Of a DNA stretch of 64,000 nt, positions 52,883-62,404 are shown one piece after another; position 1 is the first letter of the stretch; each line of letters begins with the position of its first letter. The stretch comes from Labrys okinawensis (GTDB lineage Bacteria > Pseudomonadota > Alphaproteobacteria > Rhizobiales > Labraceae). The stretch lies in contig NZ_PUEJ01000001.1 of the NCBI RefSeq assembly GCF_002982075.1, positions 496,001-560,000 on the forward strand, read 5' to 3'. Under the pieces are notes generated by a model. That model was given only the letters and a program-made list of their open reading frames with translations, did not search any database and was not told the DNA's origin. The translations under genes and the position numbers were made by a program.

Positions 52883-54232
52883 TTGCATACGACACCCGCT
52901 CGGCCCCCTGCACAGGGCGGCAACCAGAAAGCGCCTGCCGGCGCCTCCCGCACCCGCTACATCATCCTGGCGCTGTGTTTCGTCGGCCTTGTCATCAACT
53001 ATCTCGACCGCGCCAATATGAGCGTGGCACTGCCCTATATCGACGCCGATCTCGGCCTCAATCTCACCAATACCGAAAAGGGACTGATCCTAGGCGCCTT
53101 CTTCTGGGCCTATGATGGCATGATGCTGATCGCCGGCTGGTTCACCGACAAGGTGGGCTCGCGCCGGGCCTTCACCATCGCCGCGATCTGGTGGTCGATC
53201 TTCACGGCGCTCACCCCCCTCGCCCGCGGCTTCTGGGGGTTTTTCGGTTTCCGCTTCTTGCTGGGTGCCGGCGAAGCGCCGGCCTATCCGGCGGCCACCA
53301 AGGCGGCCTCGCGCTGGTTCCCCGTGGGCGAGCGCGCCCTCTCCACCGCCGTGATCGATTCAGGCTCTCGGGTCGGTACCGTGCTTTCGCTGCCCATCGT
53401 CACAAGCCTTCTCCTGGTGGCGACCTGGCATTATTCTTTCGTGATCCTCGGTGCGCTGGGCATCGTCTGGGCGCTTGTCTGGTACTGGTACTATCGCGAT
53501 CCCGTCGATCACCCGGGTGCCAACGAGCTGGAGCGCCAGTACATCGCCGACAATGGCGGGCGCACCGAGGCCAATGACGACAGCGAGGCCGCCAAGATCC
53601 GTTGGTCGCAACTGTTCGGCTATCGCACGGTCTGGGGCATGATGCTGGGCTTTTTCTGCCTCAACTTCGTGATCTACTTCTTCCTGACCTGGTTTCCCGA
53701 CTATCTGAAGAATGCCCGCGGCCTCAATCTGAAGGAACTGGGTACCCTTGGCATGCTGCCCGGCCTTGCCGCAGTGGCAACGGCCTGGATCGCCGGCGCC
53801 TATGCCGATCATTTGATCCGTCATGGCGCCAACGTCACCAAGGTGCGCAAAGTCGTGATGGTCGGCGGCCTGCTGGGCGGGGCGGCCATCCTGCCTGCCG
53901 CCTTCGCCTCGTCCATCTATCTCGCCCTGTTCTTCCTGGCGGTCTCCTATTCCAGCCTGGCCATCGCCGCGACCGGGATCTGGTCCCTGCCCGCCGACGT
54001 GGCACCGAGCTCGCGCCATGTCGCCTCGATCGGCGGCATCCAGAATTTCGCCTCCAACATTGCCGGCATCATCAGCCCCTTCATGTTCGGCTTCCTGCTC
54101 GACATGTTCAAGGGTGACTATACGCCGGCCTTCGCCCTGGCCGCCGGCTTTGCCGTTCTGGGCGCCTTCTCCTATGCCTTCATCGTGGGCAAGGCCGAGC
54201 CGCTTCCCCTGCCCGCCAGCACGGAACGCTGA
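52883..54232 (+). CDS. MFS transporter, anion:cation symporter (hexuronate/sugar-acid) type
   Basis: A 449-residue 12-helix facilitator of the ACS family. The segment NYLDRANMSVALPYI, the WWSIFTALTPLARGFWGFFG helix and RFLLGAGEAPAYPAATKAAS are typical of hexuronate/glucarate-type carriers. TTG 52883 is preferred because GGGAGGAGGA lies 8-9 bp upstream; GTG 52838 is an in-frame alternative. It should import a sugar acid for the fuconate dehydratase pathway. Confidence 0.88.
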   Translation: MHTTPARPPAQGGNQKAPAGASRTRYIILALCFVGLVINYLDRANMSVALPYIDADLGLNLTNTEKGLILGAFFWAYDGMMLIAGWFTDKVGSRRAFTIAAIWWSIFTALTPLARGFWGFFGFRFLLGAGEAPAYPAATKAASRWFPVGERALSTAVIDSGSRVGTVLSLPIVTSLLLVATWHYSFVILGALGIVWALVWYWYYRDPVDHPGANELERQYIADNGGRTEANDDSEAAKIRWSQLFGYRTVWGMMLGFFCLNFVIYFFLTWFPDYLKNARGLNLKELGTLGMLPGLAAVATAWIAGAYADHLIRHGANVTKVRKVVMVGGLLGGAAILPAAFASSIYLALFFLAVSYSSLAIAATGIWSLPADVAPSSRHVASIGGIQNFASNIAGIISPFMFGFLLDMFKGDYTPAFALAAGFAVLGAFSYAFIVGKAEPLPLPASTER

Positions 54233-54290
54233 GTAGACCGCATTGTGAAGCCCCCGCGCCGCAAATATGCGGCGCGGGATACCGGGTTCA

Positions 54291-55808
54291 TCAGATCGGC
54301 CGCGCCTGCGTTTCGCCGGCGGGCAAGTCGTCGCCCGCCTCCTCCTCCACGCCGTCGAAGAGCTGACCGATGCGCCGACGCTCTGCCTCGTCCTGCGGCA
54401 AGGCATAGGACAGCGCGACATAGACGAGCGTGTTGACGATCAGGCCGACCACGCCCGAGGTCATCCCGGCCAAGGCTGGAATGGCGACGGGATAGAGGAA
54501 CTGCAGCACCACGGCCACTGCGAAACCGGCGATCATGCCGCTGGCGGCACCCGCCGCATTGCCCCGGCGCCAGAAGATGCCGAGATAGAGTGCCGGGGCG
54601 AGCTGCACGATGCCCTGGTAGGAGGCGAGCGCCAAGGTGAGCAGGCCGGCCGTGACATTGGCGGTCGCCACCGCCCCCGCCACCGCCAGCAACGTGGCGA
54701 GGATGATGGTGATGCGGGCGGTGCGGGTGTTGGTGGCTTCGTCCGCACCGCCGACATGGATGATGTCCTGGGCGGTATGGGTGCCGACGGCGGCCGTGAT
54801 GGCGTTCACATTCCCGACGGTGGCGGCGAACACGGCCACGCCCGCCAGCGCCAGCACGAACGGGCCGCCATGCCCGGCCGTCAGGAACCAGACATTGTCG
54901 GGCGCCTTCGCGACCTCCGGAAGCTGAGAGGCCAGCATGCTCATGGTCAGCATGATCGCGAGGAACACGAACATGAACGGCGCCGCCTTGAGGGCGGAAT
55001 TGCGCACCGCCTGGGCGCTCCTCGCCGTGAACAGGCGCACGAAGATATCGGGCCAGCACCACGAGCCCATCGCCCCGGTAAACACCAGTGAGAAATAATA
55101 GAGCGGTCCGAGATCGCTGTTGAGGCCGGGCAGGCTGGCAAAGCTCTCCGGCAAGCCGCCAAAGCCGAAGCCCTGCGACATCAGCCAGATGATCAGGCCA
55201 AGCGCCACTAGCCCGCCGACTCCATAGGCGAAGATGCCTTGGATCATGTCCGAGATCACGATGCCGCGCATACCGAGCCGCACCGTCCAGATCTGTCGCA
55301 CCGCCAGCACCGCGATGCCGATGAACACCGCCACCGTCGGCGTGACGGCACCGAAGGACAGATAGGAGAAGACGAGGCCTAGCGACTGGAAAGCCAGTAC
55401 CAGCCAGGGAAAGGCCGAGATCACGCCAATCACGGCGGCGATCACGCGCACGCTGGTGGAATTGTAGCGCATGCCGACGAAATCGGCCTGGGTCCGCAGG
55501 TTGAAGGCCTTGCCCCAGTCGAATACGCGCTGCGCCATCAGGAACATGAACAATACGGCCAGCAGCGAATAGGAGATCACATAATAGCCGATCACCCCGG
55601 CCGATGCGGAGAGACCGGCGAAGGCGATGAAGATCGTCCCCGGCAGCCAGGTGTTGAGGAAAGCCATGGTCTGGAACCAGGAACCGAAGGAGCGGCCCGC
55701 CACCGCATAGTCGGTAAAGTCCCGGCCCTCCCGGCGGGTGCGCTCGAGCACCACCACCACACCGATGAAGAACAGGGCCAGCAGCCCGTAGCCGATCAGG
55801 AAGTCCAT
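54291..55808 (-). CDS. Sodium:solute symporter family protein
   Basis: A 505-residue SSS family transporter with about 13 helices. Features are the N-terminal DFTDYAVAGRSFGSWFQTM, TQADFVGMRYNS, and a C-terminal acidic cytoplasmic tail. ATG 55808 follows GAGGAG at the stop of the small upstream gene. It is probably the pump for the substrate deacetylated by the enzyme encoded upstream in the same operon. Confidence 0.9.
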   Translation of the reverse strand: MDFLIGYGLLALFFIGVVVVLERTRREGRDFTDYAVAGRSFGSWFQTMAFLNTWLPGTIFIAFAGLSASAGVIGYYVISYSLLAVLFMFLMAQRVFDWGKAFNLRTQADFVGMRYNSTSVRVIAAVIGVISAFPWLVLAFQSLGLVFSYLSFGAVTPTVAVFIGIAVLAVRQIWTVRLGMRGIVISDMIQGIFAYGVGGLVALGLIIWLMSQGFGFGGLPESFASLPGLNSDLGPLYYFSLVFTGAMGSWCWPDIFVRLFTARSAQAVRNSALKAAPFMFVFLAIMLTMSMLASQLPEVAKAPDNVWFLTAGHGGPFVLALAGVAVFAATVGNVNAITAAVGTHTAQDIIHVGGADEATNTRTARITIILATLLAVAGAVATANVTAGLLTLALASYQGIVQLAPALYLGIFWRRGNAAGAASGMIAGFAVAVVLQFLYPVAIPALAGMTSGVVGLIVNTLVYVALSYALPQDEAERRRIGQLFDGVEEEAGDDLPAGETQARPI

Positions 55809-55812
55809 GGCC

Positions 55813-56019
55813 CTACTCCTCGTCCCGGTCCGGGCTCGCCCGGTGCAGATAGGTCAGGCTGACGACCAGGAAGAGGCCACTGCCCATGAAGAAGAGCATC
55901 GCCAAGCCGATGCTGCCGCGTGCCATCGCCAGGTGGATCGGCGGAAACAGCATGATGATGAGGTTGAGCCACAGCAAAAGGCGGCGGATCCGGCCAAAGT
56001 CAGTCGCTTGCCTCTCCAT
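55813..56019 (-). CDS. Small two-helix membrane protein, probable symporter partner
   Basis: A 68-residue protein with two hydrophobic helices (LLLWLNLIIMLFPPIHLAMA, IGLAMLFFMGSGLFLVVSLT) separated by a short charged turn. ATG 56019 has GGGAGGACG; the frame upstream to 56100 is not supported. Small two-helix proteins are often encoded before SSS transporters. The stop is 4 bp before the symporter start. Confidence 0.82.
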   Translation of the reverse strand: MERQATDFGRIRRLLLWLNLIIMLFPPIHLAMARGSIGLAMLFFMGSGLFLVVSLTYLHRASPDRDEE

Positions 56020-56133
56020 TTCGTCCTCCCATCTCGAGATTCTCCTGCTGGCTGGGCGGCGCCTCGCCGAAACCCCGCACGAGGTCCCGACACGCGCCAT
56101 TCTTGTTGTTCTTCGGATCGGTGCGGCGAGAGA

Positions 56134-57231
56134 TCATAGGCCGCAGGCCTGTACCACCGCGTCGACCAATGCCCTTTGATGCGGCTGCAACTCCTGCCCG
56201 GGCAGGTCCTTCCAGAACCTCTCGTAAGGGTCCTCGACGCCCGTCGCGACGCCGCTGAGCGTTTCCACCACGGCCAGACCGCAGAAAGGCACATAGAAAG
56301 GCGAATAGCCGCCCTCATGGCTGATCACCAGCCGGCCCCCGCAGAGCGACGCCGCCAGGTCCATCAACCGGCGGGTCATCCGGCGATAGGAGCCTGAAAC
56401 CAGCAGCATGCGGCCGAGCGGATCGGCATTGGATGAATCGAAGCCGCTCGCCACCATGATGACATCGGGCTTGAAGCGCGCGATCGCCGGCAGCACCACC
56501 CGGTCGAATGCATCGAGATAGGCCCCCTCCCCCGAGCCCGCCGGCAGCGGAATGTTGATCGCCGAGCCCTTGCCGGGGCCGACGCCGCGATCGGCGACCT
56601 TGCCCGTGTCGGGCGGGAAGTTGCCATCCTGGTGCAGCGAGATGGTGAGAATGTTCGGATCTGCCTCGAAGCAGGCTTCGGTGCCGTTGCCATGGTGCAC
56701 GTCCCAATCGACCACCGCCACCCGCTCGATGCCGAGCCTGGCCCGCGCATGGGCGATCGCCACGGCGACATTGGCGAACATGCAAAAGCCCATGCCCTTT
56801 TCCGGGCGGGCATGATGGCCGGGCGGGCGCACCAGCGCATAGGCATTGGCCACCTCGCCCTCGACCACCGCACGCAGCGCACTGATGGTGCCGCCGGCCG
56901 CCAGGCAGGCGAGATCGACGCCGGCAAAACCGAAGGGCGAAACGCCGTCACCCATGTCGCCGCCCCGAATGTCGGCACTGAGCGCCTTCATCTTGTCGAG
57001 ATGCTCGCTGGTGTGGACCCGCAGAATGTCCTCGTCGCTCGCCTTGGTGATCTCGATGCGCTTCAGGGCCTTGGCGATGCCGGAGACTTCCACCAGCGAA
57101 GCGAAACGGGCCTTGGATTCCGGTGACTCGACGTGCTGCAGGGGCTGGATGAACTCCCCTTTCAGGAAGCCGGCCGCCGTGCCGGTGTCGTGCCAGCCGA
57201 AACGCTCATGCCACACCCATCCCGTGGTCAT
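56134..57231 (-). CDS. Histone deacetylase family protein (acetylpolyamine amidohydrolase-like)
   Basis: A 365-residue zinc deacetylase of the arginase/HDAC fold. The catalytic pair is H139/H140 (RPPGHHARPEKGMGFC), and zinc ligands are D177 and H179 (DWDVHHGNGT) and D265 (GFDSSNADP). Bacterial members remove acetyl groups from polyamines or acetylated small amides. The symporter and small membrane gene follow in the same operon, so acetylpolyamine uptake and use is a fair inference. GGGAG precedes the ATG. Confidence 0.9.
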   Translation of the reverse strand: MTTGWVWHERFGWHDTGTAAGFLKGEFIQPLQHVESPESKARFASLVEVSGIAKALKRIEITKASDEDILRVHTSEHLDKMKALSADIRGGDMGDGVSPFGFAGVDLACLAAGGTISALRAVVEGEVANAYALVRPPGHHARPEKGMGFCMFANVAVAIAHARARLGIERVAVVDWDVHHGNGTEACFEADPNILTISLHQDGNFPPDTGKVADRGVGPGKGSAINIPLPAGSGEGAYLDAFDRVVLPAIARFKPDVIMVASGFDSSNADPLGRMLLVSGSYRRMTRRLMDLAASLCGGRLVISHEGGYSPFYVPFCGLAVVETLSGVATGVEDPYERFWKDLPGQELQPHQRALVDAVVQACGL

Positions 57232-57412
57232 CCCAGTTCTCCCTCATCTGCAGGTTTTCCGGCAGGCTAGCGCATGCAAACAAGGCGGGAATGGTGCAGA
57301 TGCACTATGGACGCGGGGGAGCAACCTTGTGACGAGCTTCGTCCACGGCTACTATCATCGAAAATACATAATCCTCCATCCGGGGCCGGTGCATGTGACC
57401 TCCAAACTGTCC

Positions 57413-58375
57413 ATGTTCTCGCAATTCGTGGCCGATCTTCACCAGGCCGGCCGGCGCGTCGACCAGGATGCGGATCTCGATCTGGCGGCCCACGCCCTCG
57501 AACTCTTGCGCCCCCTCCTTGGCTTCGACTGCGCGTGGTATGGCTGGGCCCGCTTCCTGGATGATCGCACGACCGTCCCGGCCTCCTCCACGCTCGGCCT
57601 GCCGGAGGGCTTCGCCCCGTTCTGGTCGACCATGGCCAGTCAGGATCTGGTCGCCACGGCCTTGCGCCGTGATCGCGGCAGGGTCTGCATCTATGATCGC
57701 GGGCAGCCCCGGCAAACTGACGAGATGGCCGAGTTGTCGGAGCGCTATGGCATCCGCAAATGGGCCTCCGCCATTCACAATCGGCCGGGAGCTGCCACCA
57801 CGTTCTTCGTCTCGGTCTACCGTACCCGCCACCATGACCCGCATTGGGACGGGGAAGATCTGCAGCTCCTGCAATGCGCGGTGGACCACCTGTTCCTGGC
57901 GTTGCAGGCGGCATTCGAACGGCGCAATGCAGACGGGCCAGGCGAACGGGCGACGCTGGTGGTCGACGAAGCCGGCTTCGCCCATCTCGGCCTGGATCGG
58001 TCTCAAGGCTTTCTCAGGACCATCTGGCCCGGCTGGAAAGGCGATCGCCTGCCGCGGCCGCTCCGGCAGGCCGCTTTGCAACCCGGCATCCATCTGTTCG
58101 AGCGCGAAGGGGTGGCGGTGAACTGTCGCAAGCACAACGAAGCAGGCCGGCAGTCAAACCTGGTCAGGCTGGAATTTACCTTGCTGTCCAAGCTCGACCG
58201 GCTCTCCCCGCGCGAGCGCGAGGTCGCGCACCTCCTCGCCACCGGGGCTACCCACAAGCAGGCGGCGCAGATGCTGGGCAGTGCGCCGGCCACCATCCGC
58301 AACCAGACCCAGGCCATCTATGACAAGCTCGGCATCCGGTCGCGGGCGGAGCTAGCCAGTACGGTGTTGCGCTGA
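57413..58375 (+). CDS. LuxR family regulator
   Basis: A 320-residue regulator. Residues about 20-220 form an unassigned sensor domain (ALELLRPLLGFDCAWYGWAR, WDGEDLQLLQCAVDHLFLAL) resembling GAF/autoinducer-type folds. The C-terminus is a LuxR helix-turn-helix (LSPREREVAHLLATGATHKQ, APATIRNQTQAIYDKLGI). The start is uncertain: ATG 57413 is used here and GTG 57395 or 57389 are possible. It is divergent from the deacetylase-symporter operon, its probable target. Confidence 0.85.
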   Translation: MFSQFVADLHQAGRRVDQDADLDLAAHALELLRPLLGFDCAWYGWARFLDDRTTVPASSTLGLPEGFAPFWSTMASQDLVATALRRDRGRVCIYDRGQPRQTDEMAELSERYGIRKWASAIHNRPGAATTFFVSVYRTRHHDPHWDGEDLQLLQCAVDHLFLALQAAFERRNADGPGERATLVVDEAGFAHLGLDRSQGFLRTIWPGWKGDRLPRPLRQAALQPGIHLFEREGVAVNCRKHNEAGRQSNLVRLEFTLLSKLDRLSPREREVAHLLATGATHKQAAQMLGSAPATIRNQTQAIYDKLGIRSRAELASTVLR

Positions 58376-58859
58376 GCGCAGGCATGATAAGGGATCTCGG
58401 CCATTCTCGCCGGTGACATGGCGAAACCATGGTTGAATTGGCAGCCGCCCCATCGTATCGCGCCCCTCCCGGGCGCCCTGCTTTCAAGCAAATCGCCTTC
58501 TTTATGCCTAGGCCATGGGCCTCGAATTTGATTCGATTGAAAAAAGGTACAATAAAACCTTGTAGTTTTATATAACCGCCGCCCGCGCTCGGCGCCCTGT
58601 TCCAAGAAGACTGTGCGGAACAGAGGCATCTGAGGTGACGAAACGGTACTTTCTCTTTGTTTGCCAAGATGATGGGAGAAAATTCGACGCCACGCTTTCC
58701 CTTTCGGGCAGAGCGTCTGAAGGATATCCCAGTTGCATCGGGCTTTTTGGTAGGCCATGTATCGGCGTAGTTGCATCTCGGCGTTCGGAGGTATCTTAAT
58801 ACACCCTCCGAGGGGCGCCTCGAATGTCCCGCACATTCTTGGCTGGGAAGGGGAAGAAA
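58376..58859 (+). other. Intergenic region
   Basis: About 480 bp. No gene supported; the open frames on the minus strand (such as 58318-58836) have no family features. An AT-rich stretch near 58510-58580 may hold a promoter. Confidence 0.5.
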
Positions 58860-59099
58860 ATGCCGGTTTTGCCGGAACCTATGACTGTGGCCGATCTCAT
58901 CGATCTGCTGCGCGAACGGGACCCGAAGGCCTTGGTTACCATCGGTAATCCGAATACAGGGCCCGATTGCGCCGGTGCTCTGTTCGACGGCTTTGTCAGG
59001 CCTCAGGGCAAGTCCTTCCGTCATATGCCCTGGAGCCAGGTTCAGCATGAGGGATATCTGCCGGCAGTCGTGCTGGAGCGCTACGTTCGACGAAAATGA
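58860..59099 (+). CDS. Small hypothetical protein
   Basis: A 79-residue soluble protein with AAGGGGAAG just before ATG 58860. The start PEPMTVADLIDLLRERDPKA followed by LVTIGNP resembles small 'DLIxxLxxxDPxAxVxI' proteins of uncertain role. It lies about 100 bp before otsB and could share its promoter. Confidence 0.6.
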   Translation: MPVLPEPMTVADLIDLLRERDPKALVTIGNPNTGPDCAGALFDGFVRPQGKSFRHMPWSQVQHEGYLPAVVLERYVRRK

Positions 59100-59202
59100 G
59101 CCCGGCTCCCTGCCGTCACGGCTACGATGGGCCTGCGTTTCTCTGTCTCGCCCAAGGCTTTTTTCCTTGCCCTGGCCGCGCTCCGCGCCTACCTAAGGGG
59201 CT

Positions 59203-59994
59203 ATGTATGAGGAAAGAAACAGTCAGGACAGCCCTGGCACTTCGCCCTCGGCTGGTGAGACGGTCTTTGCGTCAGCCTTATCTGAGCCCGACAAATGGGC
59301 GATTTTCCTGGATATCGATGGCACGCTGATCGATCTTGCCGCGACCCCGCTGTCGATCTTCGTGCCGCCGACCCTGCCGGAAGACCTCGCGGCTCTTTCA
59401 CGGCATCTGGGCGGTGCCATGGCGCTGGTCACCGGCCGCAATATCGTGCTCGCCGATGAATTGTTCGCCCCTCATCTTTTCCCCATTGCGGGCCTGCATG
59501 GTGCCGAACGGCGTGACGCATCCGGCGCGGTGGACAGCCTCGTCGTCCCTGCGTCTTTCGAGCAGCTCAAGCGCGACATCGCCGAGGAGGCCGGAGCATG
59601 GCCCGGCGTCGTGTTCGAGGACAAGGGCGCCGCAGTAGGAATACATTACCGCCTGGCAGCCGATCGCAAGGCCGACGTCGAAGCGCTGATGTCGCGCTTT
59701 GCTCCTAGCGCGCCCGACTGGACGCTTCAGCACGGGAAGATGGTGGTCGAGTTGCGCCCCGCCCGCGCCAGCAAGGGCAAGGCGCTGGAAGCCTTCCTGC
59801 AGGAGCCACCGTTCAAAGGCAGGGTTCCCCTGGCGATCGGCGACGATCTCACCGACGAGGCTATGTTCGAGACCGTCAACAGCCTCGGCGGCCAGTCGAT
59901 CCGTATCGGATCGGCAGGGACCCAAACACGCGCTCGCGCGTTCATATCATCGCCAGCAGCTTTGCGGGACCTGATCGCCCGCGTTGCGGCCTAA
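59203..59994 (+). CDS. otsB: Trehalose-6-phosphate phosphatase
   Basis: A 263-residue HAD-superfamily phosphatase. Motif I is FLDIDGTL (nucleophile D37, D39), the cap and GLHGAERRD segment follow, and the end has IGDDLTDEAMF. It dephosphorylates trehalose-6-phosphate made by OtsA. Start ATG 59203 follows AAGGGG. otsA begins 32 bp after its stop, giving an otsBA operon for osmoprotection. Confidence 0.93.
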   Translation: MYEERNSQDSPGTSPSAGETVFASALSEPDKWAIFLDIDGTLIDLAATPLSIFVPPTLPEDLAALSRHLGGAMALVTGRNIVLADELFAPHLFPIAGLHGAERRDASGAVDSLVVPASFEQLKRDIAEEAGAWPGVVFEDKGAAVGIHYRLAADRKADVEALMSRFAPSAPDWTLQHGKMVVELRPARASKGKALEAFLQEPPFKGRVPLAIGDDLTDEAMFETVNSLGGQSIRIGSAGTQTRARAFISSPAALRDLIARVAA

Positions 59995-60026
59995 TTCGAT
60001 TCAATCATCAATATTCGAAAGTTACC

Positions 60027-61445
60027 ATGGGTCGACTTGTCGTCATTTCCAATCGAGTTCCCGTCCCCGCCCGCAGCGGCGACGCTCCCGCCGGCGGCTT
60101 GGCGGTTGCCCTGAACGCCGCCCTGCAAGAGCGCGGCGGCATCTGGTTCGGATGGTCCGGAAAATCCAGCCCTGGTGCCGAGCCCCCTCCCCCCCGGTTC
60201 CAGCAACAGGGCAACATCTCCTATGTGCTGACCGACCTGACCGAGACCGACGTCGAGGAATATTATCACGGCTTCGCCAATCGGGTGCTCTGGCCGATCT
60301 GTCACTACCGCCTCGATCTCGCCGAATATGGCCGCAAGGAAATGGCGGGGTATTTTCGCGTCAATCGCCTGTTCGCCCATCGTCTGGCGCCCTTGATCCA
60401 GCCGGACGACATCCTGTGGGTGCATGACTATCACCTGATCCCCCTCGCCTTCGAATTGCGGCAGATGGGCATCAAGAATACCATCGGCTTCTTCCTGCAT
60501 ATTCCCTGGCCTCCTTCGGATGTGATCGCCGCCATGCCCATGCATGAGGAGATCATCCGGGGCCTGTCCCACTATGATCTGATCGGCTTCCAGACCGACT
60601 ACGATCTCGACAATTTTGCGGGCTATCTCGCCCGGGAAGGCATTGCCAGGAAACTAGGGGCCGGTCGCTTCGAATATCACGGCCAGCATTTCAAGGCCGC
60701 CGTGCATGGCATCGGTATCGAAACCAAGTCCTTTGCCCAGATGGCGCAGGTGGCGATCAGCAACAGCGCCGTGCGCAAGGCACGCCAGAGCGTTGAAAGC
60801 CGCGATCTCATCATCGGCGTGGACAGGCTGGATTATTCCAAGGGCCTGACGCAGCGCATCGACGCCTTCGAGCGTTTCCTGCGCGCGTATCCGGGCTATC
60901 ACAACAAGGTCACCTATCTGCAGATCACCCCGAAATCCCGTTCCGAGGTGCCGGAATACGAGACGATGCAGAAAATGGTAGCCGAGGAGGCCGGGCGCGT
61001 TAACGGGGCCATGGGCACGCTCGACTGGGTCCCCATCCGCTATGTCAACCGTTCGGTCGGGCGACACATATTGGCGGGCCTCTACCGGATCGCCAGGGTC
61101 GGCCTGGTTACGCCGCTGCGTGACGGTATGAACCTGGTCGCCAAGGAATTCATCGCTGCCCAGGATCCCGACAACCCCGGCGTGCTCGTGCTGTCGCGCT
61201 TTGCCGGGGCTGCCCGCGAACTCGACGGAGCAGTCCTGGTCAATCCCTATGACACCGAAGGAACAGCCAACGCGATCGCTCGCGCCTTGAGTATGTCGCT
61301 GCAGGAGCGGCGCGAGCGCTGGCAGAACATGATGAACTTCCTGCTTCACCATGACGTTTCGCACTGGTGCGATGCCTTCCTCAATGATCTGACGCAACAC
61401 AAGCAGATCCAGGCGGTACCGATCGTGACCAAGGCGAGCGCCTGA
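60027..61445 (+). CDS. otsA: Trehalose-6-phosphate synthase
   Basis: A 472-residue GT20 glycosyltransferase. Typical segments are [64 protein letters not shown] and [18 protein letters not shown]. It joins UDP-glucose and glucose-6-phosphate. It is second in otsBA and is followed by a hairpin. Confidence 0.96.
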   Translation: MGRLVVISNRVPVPARSGDAPAGGLAVALNAALQERGGIWFGWSGKSSPGAEPPPPRFQQQGNISYVLTDLTETDVEEYYHGFANRVLWPICHYRLDLAEYGRKEMAGYFRVNRLFAHRLAPLIQPDDILWVHDYHLIPLAFELRQMGIKNTIGFFLHIPWPPSDVIAAMPMHEEIIRGLSHYDLIGFQTDYDLDNFAGYLAREGIARKLGAGRFEYHGQHFKAAVHGIGIETKSFAQMAQVAISNSAVRKARQSVESRDLIIGVDRLDYSKGLTQRIDAFERFLRAYPGYHNKVTYLQITPKSRSEVPEYETMQKMVAEEAGRVNGAMGTLDWVPIRYVNRSVGRHILAGLYRIARVGLVTPLRDGMNLVAKEFIAAQDPDNPGVLVLSRFAGAARELDGAVLVNPYDTEGTANAIARALSMSLQERRERWQNMMNFLLHHDVSHWCDAFLNDLTQHKQIQAVPIVTKASA

Positions 61446-61781
61446 ACGCGGCGTGGACCGTAAATTTCAGGAAATACGGCAATTTCCATATGAGATACCG
61501 CGACCGGGCCATGATCTTGTTCTGGACGGTCAGGGGAGCAACGATGCTCCCCTCTCTCCATGTCCCGGCGAGACTTGAATTACGGCCGCACTGCCGCCCG
61601 CCAGGGCGTGTAGTTCGACGTCGAATAAGACCGCCCTTGTCCTGAGACGATTGGGGTTTGACGGAATCGGTGGGAATCGCGAAGACGCCCGGGACAAGTG
61701 TAGGAGCGCGCTCGAAAATACCTGCTCCAGGGTTGGCGAGGGCGGCTCGCGCCCGATGGTCGCCCCGGACGGGAGGGTTAT
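61446..61781 (+). other. Intergenic region after otsA
   Basis: About 335 bp. It contains the terminator hairpin at 61533-61552. No other feature is seen before the GNAT gene. Confidence 0.5.
61533..61552 (+). terminator. Hairpin terminator after otsBA
   Basis: GGGGAGCA (61533-61540), loop ACGA and TGCTCCCC (61545-61552) form a perfect stem followed by a pyrimidine stretch TCTCTCC. Confidence 0.6.
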
Positions 61782-62228
61782 GTGCCGATCGACGTCCTGA
61801 TCCGCGATTTCAACCCGGACGATCGTGAGCCTTGCGCCCGAATCCTGTCCAAAGCCGGGCGCCTGGCCTTCTATTGGGCGGAGTGGCCCGTGTTCGACGG
61901 ACCCGGTTTCGATGAGGTCACGAAGGACGAACGGATAGTGGTGGCCGAGACACGCAACCAGGTCGCCGGCTTTGCCGCCATCTACACGCCGGAAAATTTC
62001 CTGCATCATCTCTATGTCGATCCCGACCTTGCTGGTCGCGGCATCGGGGCCGCCTTGCTCGGCGAGGCCATGAAGCGATACGGTCCGGCGTTGTCGCTGA
62101 AGTGCCAGACGCTGAACCAGGCAGCGCGAAACTTCTATCGCAAATGCGGCTGGCTCGAAGACGGCCAGCCCGGCGGAGCCGATGGGCTCGGCTCCTGGCT
62201 GTTCATCCGCAGTCCCGGGCCTCGTTGA
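61782..62228 (+). CDS. GNAT family N-acetyltransferase
   Basis: A 148-residue acetyltransferase. The acetyl-CoA loop is DPDLAGRGIGAALLGEAM with the preceding strand FLHHLYVD; the C-terminal QAARNFYRKCGW is also typical. GTG 61782 follows GGGAGGG. The acceptor is unknown. Confidence 0.87.
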   Translation: MPIDVLIRDFNPDDREPCARILSKAGRLAFYWAEWPVFDGPGFDEVTKDERIVVAETRNQVAGFAAIYTPENFLHHLYVDPDLAGRGIGAALLGEAMKRYGPALSLKCQTLNQAARNFYRKCGWLEDGQPGGADGLGSWLFIRSPGPR

Positions 62229-62404
62229 CGGCGCCTCTCTTCCTTCCAACTCGGCCGAGCAAAGCGTTCGGCACGTGACGATCGCGCCGAGACTCGGCAA
62301 CTATCGCGGCATGGCTTTTGCGGATGGTTTACGCGAGACCTGCACCGGCGAGCGCCAATGGGCTATCGTGGTCGCTTCCGTATCGCGCCACCCAATAAGA
62401 GATC

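Noticed and set aside
58318-58836. 172-codon minus-strand ORF
   Set aside because: Overlaps the end of the LuxR gene and has no consistent family or composition signal.
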